From: Gemmataceae bacterium | GTDB taxonomy: Bacteria; Planctomycetota; Planctomycetia; Gemmatales; Gemmataceae | Direction: 5' to 3' | Assembly: GCA_028288765.1 (NCBI GenBank) | Contig: JAQGHQ010000412.1 | Coordinates: forward strand, 1-64,000 | DNA length: 64,000 nucleotides | Shown here: positions 39,095 through 49,539 of the stretch, one piece after another | Layout of the letters: every line of letters starts with the position of its first letter | How positions within the stretch are numbered: position 1 is the first letter of the stretch | The notes under the pieces: model-generated | Told to the model about the DNA's origin: nothing | Seen by the model: only the letters and a program-made list of their open reading frames with translations | The model's database searches: none | Position numbers and translations under genes: made by a program

Positions 39095-39859
39095 TTACGC
39101 GGTTTCTTGCGCGGTACGGCGCACAAGCCACCGGCCGATTGTGTGGTGGAGCACGAACGGGACGAGGGGCATCAAGCCGAGCGCCCCCAGGACGTCAAAA
39201 GAGAGGACGTCGCGGAAGGACGTGATCTCGGCGAGACTGGCCCCGGCGTTCGCCACCACGAGAGTCACAGGGAGCATGCCGAGCTGGCTCGCCCACCAGT
39301 AATCGCGGAGTCGGACGGGCGTGAGCCCGAGCCCGAGGTTGAGCAGCCAGAAGGGAAAGACCGGCGTCAGCCTGAGGAGCAGGACGTAATAGGCCCCGTG
39401 GGCGCGGAATCCGCGGTCGATCGCGGCCAGCGCCCGCCCGAGCCGTGGACGGGCGCTGGCCGTCCGGCGGAGGGCGTCGGCGAACACGTACCGGGCCGCC
39501 AGGAACGCCAGTACCGCCCCGAGCGTGGACGCGCAGCTGACCACCGCCGTCCCCGCCCACGTCCCGAACAGGAACCCCGCCAGCACCGTCAGCCAGATGC
39601 CGACTGGAACCGAGAATGCAACGAGAATGACTTCCGCCGTGAAGAAAATGAGCACCGCCGCGAAAAGATGGGCACGGGCCTCGGCCCGCCACTCACCGGA
39701 CCGGCGGATCACCGCCTGCTCGTCCGGCCCGTAGGCCAGGAACAACGCCACGCCCGCGACCACCACCACGAGCACGGCCCACCGCCCCCAGCTGGGCCTT
39801 CCGGTCGGGTGAGTCGGGTCGGGCGTCATGCCAGCCGGCGAAACGGGTTCGCTCATCAC
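39095..39859 (-). CDS. TVP38/TMEM64 family (VTT domain) membrane protein
   Basis: VPVGIWLTVLAGFLFGTWAGTAVV; VLLLRLTPVFPFWLLNLGLGLTPVRLRDYWWAS. Confidence 0.88.
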   Translation of the reverse strand: MMSEPVSPAGMTPDPTHPTGRPSWGRWAVLVVVVAGVALFLAYGPDEQAVIRRSGEWRAEARAHLFAAVLIFFTAEVILVAFSVPVGIWLTVLAGFLFGTWAGTAVVSCASTLGAVLAFLAARYVFADALRRTASARPRLGRALAAIDRGFRAHGAYYVLLLRLTPVFPFWLLNLGLGLTPVRLRDYWWASQLGMLPVTLVVANAGASLAEITSFRDVLSFDVLGALGLMPLVPFVLHHTIGRWLVRRTAQETA

Positions 39860-40235
39860 GCGGTCATGATACCCCGATACGGCCTAGTCCGGATGAGGTG
39901 TGTCTGAAGGCCGGAAGTGGGGTGGCGACTCGACCAAGCCTGCGTCAGGAGTAGAAGGCCTCGGGCGCATGCGTCCCGGTCCGATATTACCATTGCATCG
40001 CCGAGGGCATTACTTATAATGGCGACGGTGTTGCGAAGACACTACCTCAGTCGCAGCCTCCTCTCCGGGTACCAACGAGGCGATCCCTTGCCCAGCGACG
40101 GAAGAAAGGGACTCCATGTTTGCTTGTCGGCTGCTGATTATCACCGGGAGTGCGTCGTCCGAATGTCGCACCGATTTGTGCCGTCCCGTGCGGCCATCGC
40201 GTTGCCCGTCCACGCCGCGCGAAACTGCTGTGGGC

Positions 40236-40334
40236 CTGCCAAACCCTGCCATTTCCTGCCACCCGCAAGTGGCCGACGGCACGGGGCAGAAAAAGCGCCT
40301 CCAGGACTGCCAAACCCTGCCATTTCCTGCCACC
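40236..40334. repeat. 28-bp direct repeat pair (CTGCCAAACCCTGCCATTTCCTGCCACC), internally phased at 10 bp
   Basis: Identical copies 40236-40263 and 40307-40334. Confidence 0.93.
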
Positions 40335-40407
40335 AGCCGCAGGCGACTGGTCCGAACCTCGCGATATGGAGCGAGGTCAGGAAGCGAGTGACGTGGCGAA
40401 TACGGAG

Positions 40408-41334
40408 TCAGGCCGCGAGGGAATCGGGCCTGGTCGTAGTACTGGGAACGGCCGCCGCGCGGGCCGCGCTGATCGGCTTGAACGCCTTGAAGACCAGGAC
40501 GCGGCCGATCAGCCGTTCGAGCACCACCAGCGGGAAGATCCGGCAGAGGTGCGGCAGCTCGGACCGCCGGAGATGCCGCCGGACGACCCGGTGGTCGGCG
40601 AACCGGACGAACGCCTTCCGCAATTCCCGCCCGGTTGTCTTGGGGGCGGAGGTCGGGTCCGGCGGCCGCCGCCAGTACAGATGCTGGAGCGGAAGGAGCA
40701 CGTCCTGCCAGAAGCCGGCGTCGTAGTACGCCGGGAACAGGCCGATCACCTTACCCCCGGCCTTGAGGACCCGGTACAGTTCTGCGGCGAGGGCCGGCGG
40801 GTCCGAAACGGGCGTGTGGAGGGCGTTCAACACCGCGACGTCGAACGTTCCGTCGGGGAACGGGAGGGCCGACCCGGACACGGATTCGATCCGGGCAGTC
40901 GAGCCGTGCCGGGCGAGGTTTTCCCGGATCAGCTTCGGGTGATCGGCCGGCCCGACGGCGATGGTCACCTCCGTCCCGTGCCGGAGATACCGGACGGCGT
41001 CACTCCCCACCCCGGGGTTGAGCAGCAGGACGGACTCGCCCGGGTGCCGGCCGAACTCCAGGACCGCCGGCAGCCACCCGCCGTGGCGGGCGTACCGCTT
41101 CTGCCCCAGTTCGTCGAACCACTCGGCGCTGAACGGGTTGATCTGGTGATGGCCGCGGCGGTACGTCGGGGGGCGGATCAGCTCCCGGTTGGCGAGGTCA
41201 GTGGGGTCCGGGAGCGGGGCGGCGATCGGGGCGGGGGCCGTGAGCGCGGGCAGCTCCGCGGACGGGTCGGCCGTGCCCGGCTGCCCGCCGGAGTAGAGTC
41301 TCAAGTTGCCGAACGACCCGTCCATACATCCCAC
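40408..41334 (-). CDS. Class I SAM-dependent methyltransferase
   Basis: VLLLNPGVGSDAVRYLRHG; SGSALPFPDGTFDVAVLNALHT; LYRVLKAGGKVIGLFP. Confidence 0.82.
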   Translation of the reverse strand: MGCMDGSFGNLRLYSGGQPGTADPSAELPALTAPAPIAAPLPDPTDLANRELIRPPTYRRGHHQINPFSAEWFDELGQKRYARHGGWLPAVLEFGRHPGESVLLLNPGVGSDAVRYLRHGTEVTIAVGPADHPKLIRENLARHGSTARIESVSGSALPFPDGTFDVAVLNALHTPVSDPPALAAELYRVLKAGGKVIGLFPAYYDAGFWQDVLLPLQHLYWRRPPDPTSAPKTTGRELRKAFVRFADHRVVRRHLRRSELPHLCRIFPLVVLERLIGRVLVFKAFKPISAARAAAVPSTTTRPDSLAA

Positions 41335-41546
41335 CCCGTCCGGCGGGTTTTCCGGAACCGCTCCGGGTTGAATCGTTTGTGGGCTTTAGCCAGTTTCCCG
41401 CCCCGGGTCAAGGCCGACTCTCCGGGGGTCTGGGGAGCTGGGAGAACCGGCGAGAACCCGGGGGGCCGGCGTCCCTGTAAGCCGGGAGGCGGCATGCGGT
41501 TCGCTACAACAACTGGGTGTCGGGCGGAGACGCAACCGGAGGTGGT

Positions 41547-42734
41547 ATGAGCCAGATCTGGGGCGTAATGAAACGGATGTTTTCCCGCAACGAGGGCCCC
41601 CCGCCGGACCTCGACGCGACCCTGGCCGAGCTCCGGGCCAAGACCCCCGCCCCGGTGTTCTGGCTGCTCGGCAAGACCCAGTCCGGGAAGACCTCGATCA
41701 TCCGCTATCTGACCGGCGCCGAGGACGCCGCGATCGGGTCCGGGTTCCGGCCGTGTACCCGGACGTCGCGGCAGTACCAGTTCCCGACCCCGGAGGCCCC
41801 GCTCCTGTCCTTCCTCGACACCCGCGGGGTGGACGAACCGGGGTACGACCCGGCGGAGGACATCGCCGCCTTCGACCCCAAGACGCACGTCGTCATCGTG
41901 ACCGTCAAGGCGACCGACTTCGCCCAGGGGAACATCCGCCGCGCCCTCGAACCGATCCGCCGGGCGAACCCCTCGCGGCCCGTCGTCCTGTGCGTCACCT
42001 GTCTGAACGAGGCCATCCCCCGCCAGCCGCACCCGACCCCGTACCCGTTCGCCCCGCTGCTCGAGAACGGGCCGGTTCCGGCGGACGTTCCCGAGCCCTT
42101 GCGGCGGAGCATCGACGAACACCGGCGGGCGTTCGAAGGGCTGTTCGATGCGTGCGTCCCGATCGACCTGACCCGGCCCGAGGACGGGTTCCCGGACCCG
42201 AACTACGGCGGCGAGTACCTGAAGCAGGCCCTCCTGAAAGCCCTCCCGGGGGCCTACCGGCAGACGCTCCTCCGGCTGAAGGAGGCCACGGACGCGCTCA
42301 AGGACATCCACCTCCGGCACGCCGTCCCAGTCATCCTCGGGTACAGCTCGATGGCCGCGACCGCGGGCGCGGTGCCGATCCCGTTCGTCGACCTGTTCAT
42401 CCTCCCCGGCATCCAGAGCCGGATGGTGACCCACCTGGCGCAGCTGTACGGCCAGCCGATGACGGCCGGGCGGTTCAAGGAGGTGGCGGCGTCGCTCGGG
42501 ATCGGGATCCTCGCCCGGCAGGCCGTCCGGGAGGTGGTCAAGTTCATCCCGTACGTCGGGTCGGTGGCCGGGGCGGCGGTCGCGTGGGCGTCCACCTACG
42601 CCCTCGGGCGGGCGTTCTGCTACTACTACCAGGCGGTCTGCGAGGGCCACGTCCCGGACGCGCAGGCCCTCAAGAAGTACTACCACGAGCAGTACGCCGC
42701 GGCGGAGAAGGGGTGGGGAAAAGGTGACAAGTAG
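41547..42734 (+). CDS. GTPase with C-terminal DUF697-like membrane region
   Basis: FWLLGKTQSGKTSIIRYLTG P-loop; FLDTRGVDE; HAVPVILGYSSMAATAGAVPIPFVDLFILPGIQSRMV. Confidence 0.85.
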   Translation: MSQIWGVMKRMFSRNEGPPPDLDATLAELRAKTPAPVFWLLGKTQSGKTSIIRYLTGAEDAAIGSGFRPCTRTSRQYQFPTPEAPLLSFLDTRGVDEPGYDPAEDIAAFDPKTHVVIVTVKATDFAQGNIRRALEPIRRANPSRPVVLCVTCLNEAIPRQPHPTPYPFAPLLENGPVPADVPEPLRRSIDEHRRAFEGLFDACVPIDLTRPEDGFPDPNYGGEYLKQALLKALPGAYRQTLLRLKEATDALKDIHLRHAVPVILGYSSMAATAGAVPIPFVDLFILPGIQSRMVTHLAQLYGQPMTAGRFKEVAASLGIGILARQAVREVVKFIPYVGSVAGAAVAWASTYALGRAFCYYYQAVCEGHVPDAQALKKYYHEQYAAAEKGWGKGDK

Positions 42735-42779
42735 GGCCGGCTGTGCCGGCCGTCACAAGTAGGGCCGGCTGTGCCGGCC
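42735..42779. repeat. Two copies of GGCCGGCTGTGCCGGCC hairpin, first directly after the GTPase TAG stop
   Basis: 42735-42751 and 42763-42779. Confidence 0.92.
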
Positions 42780-43109
42780 GTCAGTAGCCGGGTTGTTTTA
42801 TCACCACGCAAGGGGGTGGAAGACGGTCCGGGGTTGGGAGCCGCGGAGCGGTGGCGGATAGTAGCCGGGGGTGAAACCCTCGGCGGCCGAGCCGGTTCTC
42901 CAGGGCGGGGGACAATCCGGGGGGATTTACGATTTTGAAGCCGTGAAGCTGAATGAGAAGGCATCGGCTCGCCGGGGGTTTCACCCCCGGCTACCGGCAC
43001 TCGCCCTGCCGGGGCGAAATACCCGTCCCGGAACGGGCCCCCGGTTACATCCTCCAGAGTTGGGCCGTACCGGCCGTTCGCGGCCCGGCTGACGCGACGA
43101 GAGACATCC

Positions 43110-44669
43110 ATGACGAAGACGCGGATCGGCCTGCTGGTCGTCCTGTTCATGGCCCCGTGGGTGTTCCTGATCGGGGTCGGGAGCTACCACCTGTGGGACC
43201 GCGGGTGGCTGTTCTGGGCGTGGTGGCCGATGTTCCTGTGCTTCGGCCTATCGTACTACCTGGCCTACCGGTGGACCCGCCGGAAGGGGCTTTTCCCGCC
43301 GACCGACACCCCCCCCCCCAACTACTGGACCGAGCGGGACAAGGCCGCCTGGGAAAAGGTGACCGCGAAGGCCAGGGAGTACGACCAGATCACCCCCGAA
43401 CTGCTCACCGACCCCCGGCACTACTCCGACCTCACGCTCGACCTCGCGACCCAGGTGGCGGCCGTCTACAACCCCGGCGGGGCGACCCCGTTCGACCACC
43501 TGACCATCCCGGAAGTCCTGGCCTGCGCCGAACTCGTCGCGGCCGACCTCGACGAGCTGGTGCAGAAGTACATCCCCGGCGTCCACATGCTCCGCGTCCG
43601 GGACTACAAGATGGCCCGGAAGGCGGCCGACTGGTACAAGACCGGGCAGAACGTGTACTGGGCGGCGGCGACGGTCCTGAACCCGATCGAGGTCGGGGTC
43701 CGCTGGATCGCCTCGCGGTACGCCCTCGGCGGGATGCTCGACAGACTCCAAGGGAACATCCTGCTCTGGTTCCACACGACGTTCGTCCACCAGCTCGGCC
43801 GATACCTGATCGAGATGAACAGCGGCCGGCTGAAGGTCGGGGTGAAGCGGTATCGCGAGATCCTCAAGGCCCACCAGGAACCGCCGGTCGAGCCCCCCCC
43901 TCCGGCCCCGCCCGACACGCCCGCCCCGGCCACCGCACTCGCCGTGCGGCCGATCGGAATCGCCGTCCTCGGGCCGGTGAAGGCCGGGAAATCCAGTCTC
44001 GTCAACGCCCTGCTCGGGAAGCAGGCGGCGACCGTGGACACGCTCCCGGTCCCGCACATCGGGGTGCGGTACAACCTGACGCTCGCCGGCGGGCAGCCGG
44101 TGTCCGTGCTGGACACCGCGGGGTACGGGCAGGAGGGGGCGAACGACGCCGAGTTCGCCGCCGCCGCCGAGGCCGCGAAGGACGCCGACCTGATCCTGTT
44201 CGTCACCCAGGCGACCAACCCCGGCCGGCGGCCGGACGTGGACCTGCTCGACCGGCTGAGGGCGTGGTTCGCCGCCCACCCGCAGCTGAAACTCCCGAAC
44301 GTGGTGGCGGTGGTCAACCAGATCGATCTGCTCAGCCCGAAGGCCGAATGGAGCCCGCCCTACAACTGGCAGACCGGGACCCGGCGGAAGGAAGTCACCA
44401 TCCGGGAGTGTGTCGGGGTGGTGAAGGACCAGCTCGGCGACCGGGTGGTAGACGTGGTCCCCGTGTGCGCCCGGGAGGGCGAAACGTTCGGGATCATCGA
44501 GGGACTGGTCCCGGCGATCGCCCAGCAACTCGACGACGCCCGCGGGTCCGCGATGCTGAAGGCGTTCGACGCGGAGGGGTCGGCCGACCAGTACCAGCGG
44601 CTCGGCCGCCAGCTGCTCGAGGGCGGCCGCAAGGCGCTCGGGATTCTCTGGCAGAACCTGAAGAAGTAA
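43110..44669 (+). CDS. GTPase with N-terminal TM segments (Era/dynamin-superfamily-like)
   Basis: N-terminal hydrophobic hairpin; GPVKAGKSSLVNALLG; DTAGYG; NQIDLL. Confidence 0.85.
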   Translation: MTKTRIGLLVVLFMAPWVFLIGVGSYHLWDRGWLFWAWWPMFLCFGLSYYLAYRWTRRKGLFPPTDTPPPNYWTERDKAAWEKVTAKAREYDQITPELLTDPRHYSDLTLDLATQVAAVYNPGGATPFDHLTIPEVLACAELVAADLDELVQKYIPGVHMLRVRDYKMARKAADWYKTGQNVYWAAATVLNPIEVGVRWIASRYALGGMLDRLQGNILLWFHTTFVHQLGRYLIEMNSGRLKVGVKRYREILKAHQEPPVEPPPPAPPDTPAPATALAVRPIGIAVLGPVKAGKSSLVNALLGKQAATVDTLPVPHIGVRYNLTLAGGQPVSVLDTAGYGQEGANDAEFAAAAEAAKDADLILFVTQATNPGRRPDVDLLDRLRAWFAAHPQLKLPNVVAVVNQIDLLSPKAEWSPPYNWQTGTRRKEVTIRECVGVVKDQLGDRVVDVVPVCAREGETFGIIEGLVPAIAQQLDDARGSAMLKAFDAEGSADQYQRLGRQLLEGGRKALGILWQNLKK

Positions 44670-44776
44670 TTATGTACAAATAATTGGCAAACTAATTAAT
44701 CAATATGCAAAGTGATTATCGCGACGAGACAGAGGCCCCGCTCGGTACTGGTTTTCTTCCTGTTTTCCTGCCCATC

Positions 44777-45349
44777 TCATCGGGCTTTTTCCCCGATCGC
44801 CTCCTGTAACCGCCGGATCTGCTCGGCCATCGGTCGGGGAGCGGAGGGGGTCTCCTTTCCCTTCTCGCCGGCCACCTTGAGCCACACGAACACCGGCCCG
44901 TCACCCGTCAGGGACTCGGCCGCGCCGGTCTTCCAGCTGTCGAGCGTGTCGAACGAATAGACCCGCCCAACCCCGGCCCCGCGGGCGATCGTGGCGAAGT
45001 CGGTGCGGCCGGCCCCGGCCACCGGTTGCCCCCCGGTCACCTCGTACAGCCCGTTGTCGATGAGCACGACGTACAGCGGCACCCGGTACTGCGCGGCCGT
45101 GACCAGACACCCGAGGTTCATCAGGAGCCCGCCGTCACCGGTCAGGACGACGACCCCGAGCCCCGGTTTTGCCAGACAGAGCCCGAGCCCGAGCGGGACG
45201 CCCTGGCCCATGCTCGACGGGAGATAGTGGAAGTCGCGGGGGGAATCCGAGAGCGCCGGCCACAGCCCGACCGAGCCCATCGTGGTGATGACGACGTGAT
45301 CCCGACGATGGGCGGCGAGTACCTCGAGCGCTTCGCTGTGGGTCATCAT
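44777..45349 (-). CDS. ThDP-binding subunit of split 2-oxoacid decarboxylase (sulfopyruvate/phosphonopyruvate decarboxylase beta-like)
   Basis: ITTMGSVGLWPALSD; SSMGQGVPLGLGLCLAKP; TGDGGLLMNLGCLVTAAQYRVPLYVVLIDNGLYEVTGGQ. Confidence 0.82.
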   Translation of the reverse strand: MMTHSEALEVLAAHRRDHVVITTMGSVGLWPALSDSPRDFHYLPSSMGQGVPLGLGLCLAKPGLGVVVLTGDGGLLMNLGCLVTAAQYRVPLYVVLIDNGLYEVTGGQPVAGAGRTDFATIARGAGVGRVYSFDTLDSWKTGAAESLTGDGPVFVWLKVAGEKGKETPSAPRPMAEQIRRLQEAIGEKAR

Positions 45350-45408
45350 GGTCTCGCCCTCTCGCAGTAGGCCCTCGGCCGGCAACAATGGGTTCGGCTT
45401 TCTGTCTT

Positions 45409-45462
45409 GTGGCACGGGTCTCCAGACCTGTGCAGCTACACAGGCCTGGAGACCTGCGCCAC
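45409..45462. repeat. Inverted repeat GTGGCACGGGTCTCCAGACCTGTG
   Basis: 24-bp arms 45409-45432 and 45439-45462, 3 mismatches. Confidence 0.88.
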
Positions 45463-45490
45463 GAAGGAACAAGCCAACCCCGCAGCCGTC

Positions 45491-45973
45491 TCACTCCGCC
45501 CACAGGATCAGGCCCGGGCCGGGCCGCCCGCGCAGCTGCCCGACCACGCCCGCCAGGGCCTCGGGGGTGTGGGTGGCCGGGTCGAACCAGTCGAACGGCA
45601 ACTCCCAGGCCGAGACAACCTTCTCCGCGTAGTGCGGGCAGTTGTCGGCGGTCTTGCCCATCCGGAATGCCCGCCAGCTCCGTACCCCGACGATCATCTT
45701 GAGCGGCAATTTCAGGTCGTGGGCGACGTTCCGGACCGCGTCCCCGGCCTCGAAGAACCCGGTACACTGCATCGCGACCAGTGGGTTCGCCCCGCCGAGC
45801 ATCAGCCCGGCCGCAATGCCCACCGCCTCTCCCTCCCGGCAGGGGCGGATCGGGGCCAGCCGCGACCCCGCCAGCTCTTCCTCCCACGTCCCGAGGTGGC
45901 TGTCCGGCACCCAGACGAGATGTGTGAATCCGGCCGCCTCGAACGCGCCGACCACCGCCTGGCCGTCGGTCAT
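45491..45973 (-). CDS. Alpha-like (PYR) subunit of split 2-oxoacid decarboxylase
   Basis: [61 protein letters not shown] coupling with upstream gene. Confidence 0.8.
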   Translation of the reverse strand: MTDGQAVVGAFEAAGFTHLVWVPDSHLGTWEEELAGSRLAPIRPCREGEAVGIAAGLMLGGANPLVAMQCTGFFEAGDAVRNVAHDLKLPLKMIVGVRSWRAFRMGKTADNCPHYAEKVVSAWELPFDWFDPATHTPEALAGVVGQLRGRPGPGLILWAE

Positions 45974-46935
45974 GGTTGGTCCTCCAGGCAACCCAGCTGC
46001 CGCGCGATCCCCTTCAGGATCTCCCGGTCGCTCTCCGGCCGGGTCGGGCTCCTGGGGTGGGTGGCGTCGCACCCGATCCACCCGCGGAGCTTCAGGAACA
46101 TCGCCGCGGAGTGCTTGTAGGCCGGGACCGGGTCGCGGAACGCCAGGAACCCGAGGTACTGGAGGGCGTCGTTCAGCTCGTAGAAGCGAGGGTCGCCGTG
46201 GTACCAGTACTTGTCGCGCCGAGCGAACAGGTCCGGGGCGAACGTGCTCAGCCCGAGCAGGTAGTCGCTCCCGTACATCACCATGTCGATCGCGAGGTCG
46301 TTCCCGGTCAGCACCTTGAAGTCCGGCCGGAGGTCATCACGCATGCGAATTCGTTGCCATTCGGCTTCGCGGCTCAAAGATGAGTGCTTCGCCCCCATGC
46401 ACTTTTTCACACCGAGCAGCTGGCGGTAGACGTCGAGCGAGTAAACCTTCCCGAACGGGGCGAACATCGTCCCCAGCTCGAACCCGATGAACCCGTCGCA
46501 GTTGCGGCCGATCGCCTCGTAGGCGGCGATCAGTTCGTCGTCCGGCAGCCCGGTCAGCCCGTGGCTCTGGACGATCACCGGCACCCCGCCCCGGCGCACG
46601 ATCTCCGCGATCGCCCGCCGGTATGCATCCAGGTTGAACGGGTCGCCGGGCCGATCCCGGACGAACGCCCCGGCCACGAACGGGTGTCGGTCGAGAACGC
46701 TTCGCGTGGTGTCGAGGACCCCGAGCCGGGTCTCTTCGTCGATCAGATTGCCGAACCCGGTGTCCATGTTCACTGCCGGGATCAGGTGGGCCGCGGCCGT
46801 CCGGTCGACGTGCTCGGCGAAGGCGGTCCCGTCGATTTGACCTGACTCGGTGAACGGGAGCAGAACGGCCGACATCCCCGTGATCTCGCGGCGGGGACGA
46901 AGCATCGCGATCGGGTCGACGGGTGGCGGGGTCAT
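45970..46935 (-). CDS. Dihydrodipicolinate synthase (DapA) superfamily aldolase/lyase
   Basis: [18 protein letters not shown]...[22 protein letters not shown]...[18 protein letters not shown]...[22 protein letters not shown]. Confidence 0.75.
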   Translation of the reverse strand: MTPPPVDPIAMLRPRREITGMSAVLLPFTESGQIDGTAFAEHVDRTAAAHLIPAVNMDTGFGNLIDEETRLGVLDTTRSVLDRHPFVAGAFVRDRPGDPFNLDAYRRAIAEIVRRGGVPVIVQSHGLTGLPDDELIAAYEAIGRNCDGFIGFELGTMFAPFGKVYSLDVYRQLLGVKKCMGAKHSSLSREAEWQRIRMRDDLRPDFKVLTGNDLAIDMVMYGSDYLLGLSTFAPDLFARRDKYWYHGDPRFYELNDALQYLGFLAFRDPVPAYKHSAAMFLKLRGWIGCDATHPRSPTRPESDREILKGIARQLGCLEDQP

Positions 46936-47290
46936 GGCACCGATGGGTCGCAGACGGGGCGGGGCGGCAGAACGCGCCCGGACGATTCGGTCTCACAGAC
47001 AGGATATGGGAAGAGCCGACTTTCACCGCCTTCAGGCCCTCCGCATCGACCCCGGAACAGCATACCTAGCTCCCCCCTTGGCCGCGGTTCCCAGCCGGGC
47101 GCCTGCCAATTTCGCTCCAGCTCCTCCCACCGACCCCTGCCACAATGACACCAGCGGAGGCTATCCCCTCCTCTTGATGTTCACTAAGCTAATGCTCCTT
47201 TTACTCTTATGTCGCCAGGCCCGTCCGGCACACCGATTGCTTACGACCCCGGTACCGCATTCGTTCCGTGCCACTGAAGGAGACTCGCGG

Positions 47291-49033
47291 ATGGGAGCCA
47301 AGCAACTCTCTTACGCCGACGACGCCCGCCAGAAGCTGCTCACCGGAGCCAGCAAACTCGCCCGGGCCGTCCGCTCCACCCTCGGCCCCCGTGGACGTAA
47401 CGCCGTCCTCGACAAGGGCTGGGGCAGCCCGACCGTCACCAAGGACGGCGTCACTGTCGCCGAGGACATCGAGCTGACCGACCCGTTCGAGAACATGGGC
47501 GCCCAGCTCGTCAAGGAGGCCGCCAGCAAGACCTCCGACATCGCCGGCGACGGCACCACCACCGCCACCGTCCTCGCCGAGTACATCTTCCGCGAGGGGC
47601 TCCGCGGGATCGCCGGCGGGCACGACCCGATGGCCCTCGTCCGCGGCATCCAGAAGGGCGTCGACAAGGTCGTCGACGAGCTCCACAAGCTCGCCGACCC
47701 GATCGACCCGAAAGACAACAAGGCGATTACCGAGGTCGCCACGATCGCCGCGAACAACGACAAGGAGATCGGCCAGAAGCTCGCCGAGGCGATGAAGAAG
47801 GTCGGGGCCACCAACGGCGTCATCACCGTCGAGGAAGGCAAGACCGCCGACACCCAGGTGACCGTCGTCCAGGGCATGCAGTTCGACCGCGGCTACCTCT
47901 CCCCCCACTTCGTGAACAACCAGGAGAGCGTGACCTGCGAGTTCGAGAACCCGTACATCCTCATCTACGAGGAGAAGATCAGCTCGGTCAAGACCCTCAT
48001 CCCGCTCCTGGAGTGGGCCAGCAAGCAGAAGGAACCGCTCCTGCTGATCGCCGAGGACTTCGAGGGCGAGGCCCTGGCCACCCTGGTGCTGAACAAGCTC
48101 AAGGGCGTCCTCCAGGTGTGCGCGGTCAAGGCCCCCGGGTACGGCGACCGGCGGAAGGCGATGCTCGAAGACATCGCCGTGCTCACCGGCGGGAAGGCGA
48201 TCTTCAAGGACCTCGGGGTCCAGCTCGACGCCGTGACCGCCGGCCCGAAGGGCGAGCAGGTGCCCACCGTCGTGAGCTACCTCGGGCGGGCCAAGAAGGT
48301 GAAGATCGACGCCGAGAACACGACCATCACCGAGGGCCGGGGCAAGCAGAAGGACATCGAGGGCCGGGCCGAGCTGATCCGTAAGGAGATCGAGAAGACG
48401 GACAGCGAGTACGACCGGGAGAAGCTCCAGGAACGGCTCGCGAAACTGGCCGGCGGGGTCGCGGTGATCAAGGTCGGCGGGGCGACCGAGACCGCGATGA
48501 AGGAGCGGAAGGCGCTCTACGAGGACGCCCTGCACGCGACCCGGGCGGCCATCGCCGAGGGGATCGTCCCGGGCGGCGGGGTGGCCCTGCTGAGCGCCCG
48601 GAAGGCCCTCGAAAAGGGGATGAAGGCCGAGGGGGACGAGGCCCAGGGGCTGGCCGTGCTGTACAACGCCCTGGCCATGCCCTGCCGGCTGATCGCCGAG
48701 AACGCCGGCCAGGACGGGACCGTCGTGGTCGCCAAGATCCTCAAGGCGAAGGACAAAAACTTCGGGTACAACGCGGACACGGACGAGTACGAGAACCTGC
48801 GGACGGCCGGGGTCATCGACCCGGTCAAGGTGACCCGCAGCGCCCTCCAGAATGGGGCGAGCGTCGCCGCCCTGCTGCTCACCACCGAGGCCATGATCGC
48901 CGACATCCCCGAGCCGAAGAAGGCCGGCGGTGACCACCACGATCACGACCACGGCGGTGGCATGGGAGGAATGGGCGGGATGGGTGGCATGGGCGGGATG
49001 GGTGGCATGGGCGGGATGGGCGGGATGATGTAG
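47291..49033 (+). CDS. groEL: Chaperonin GroEL (with GGM C-terminal tail)
   Basis: [37 protein letters not shown]; ends [19 protein letters not shown]. Confidence 0.96.
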   Translation: MGAKQLSYADDARQKLLTGASKLARAVRSTLGPRGRNAVLDKGWGSPTVTKDGVTVAEDIELTDPFENMGAQLVKEAASKTSDIAGDGTTTATVLAEYIFREGLRGIAGGHDPMALVRGIQKGVDKVVDELHKLADPIDPKDNKAITEVATIAANNDKEIGQKLAEAMKKVGATNGVITVEEGKTADTQVTVVQGMQFDRGYLSPHFVNNQESVTCEFENPYILIYEEKISSVKTLIPLLEWASKQKEPLLLIAEDFEGEALATLVLNKLKGVLQVCAVKAPGYGDRRKAMLEDIAVLTGGKAIFKDLGVQLDAVTAGPKGEQVPTVVSYLGRAKKVKIDAENTTITEGRGKQKDIEGRAELIRKEIEKTDSEYDREKLQERLAKLAGGVAVIKVGGATETAMKERKALYEDALHATRAAIAEGIVPGGGVALLSARKALEKGMKAEGDEAQGLAVLYNALAMPCRLIAENAGQDGTVVVAKILKAKDKNFGYNADTDEYENLRTAGVIDPVKVTRSALQNGASVAALLLTTEAMIADIPEPKKAGGDHHDHDHGGGMGGMGGMGGMGGMGGMGGMGGMM

Positions 49034-49172
49034 GCAGTCGTCCTTAGTCCCTGGTCCTTGGTCCTTCGCTGAAGCCCGGCCGGGTCTCAGGACTGAGGAC
49101 CAAGGACGGTCTCATACACCAACAACCTCACCGAACACACGCAACGGTCGAACATCCCAGGAGCATACGGAA

Positions 49173-49490
49173 ATGGCCAAGAAAGCAGCTGAGTCGACCC
49201 TGTCCCTCCGCCCGCTCGACGACCGCGTCGTGGTGGAGCCGCTGGAGGCCGAGGAGAAGACGAGCGGCGGGATCCTCCTGCCCGACACCGCCAAGCAGAA
49301 GCCGCAGCAGGGCAAGGTGATCGCCGTCGGCCCCGGCAAGCTGTCCGAGAAGGGCGAGCGGACCCTCGTGGCCGTGAAGGTCGGGGACACCGTCCTGTTC
49401 GGCAAGTACAGCGGGTCGGACGTGGAGGTGAGCGGCAAGGAACTGAAGATCCTCCGCGAGAGCGACATCCTGGCGAAAGTGGCGAAGTGA
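49173..49490 (+). CDS. groES: Co-chaperonin GroES
   Basis: [44 protein letters not shown]. Confidence 0.96.
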   Translation: MAKKAAESTLSLRPLDDRVVVEPLEAEEKTSGGILLPDTAKQKPQQGKVIAVGPGKLSEKGERTLVAVKVGDTVLFGKYSGSDVEVSGKELKILRESDILAKVAK

Positions 49491-49539
49491 GTTGAAACCA
49501 AGCCTCACACGAAGCCGCAAAGTGGGTTCAAAACAAGAT

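Noticed and set aside
35068-39225. Long + strand ORF of 1385 aa
   Set aside because: Antisense shadow of well-supported minus-strand genes (two-lobed hydrolase, DUF1501). Arg/Pro/Gly/Asp-rich composition is typical of GC-rich spurious frames.
47041-47290. CIRCE/HrcA operator upstream of groEL1
   Set aside because: No TTAGCACTC-N9-GAGTGCTAA pattern could be read in the upstream region.
48958-49030. DNA tandem repeat at the groEL1 3' end as a mobile repeat
   Set aside because: It encodes the normal GGM C-terminal tail of chaperonins.
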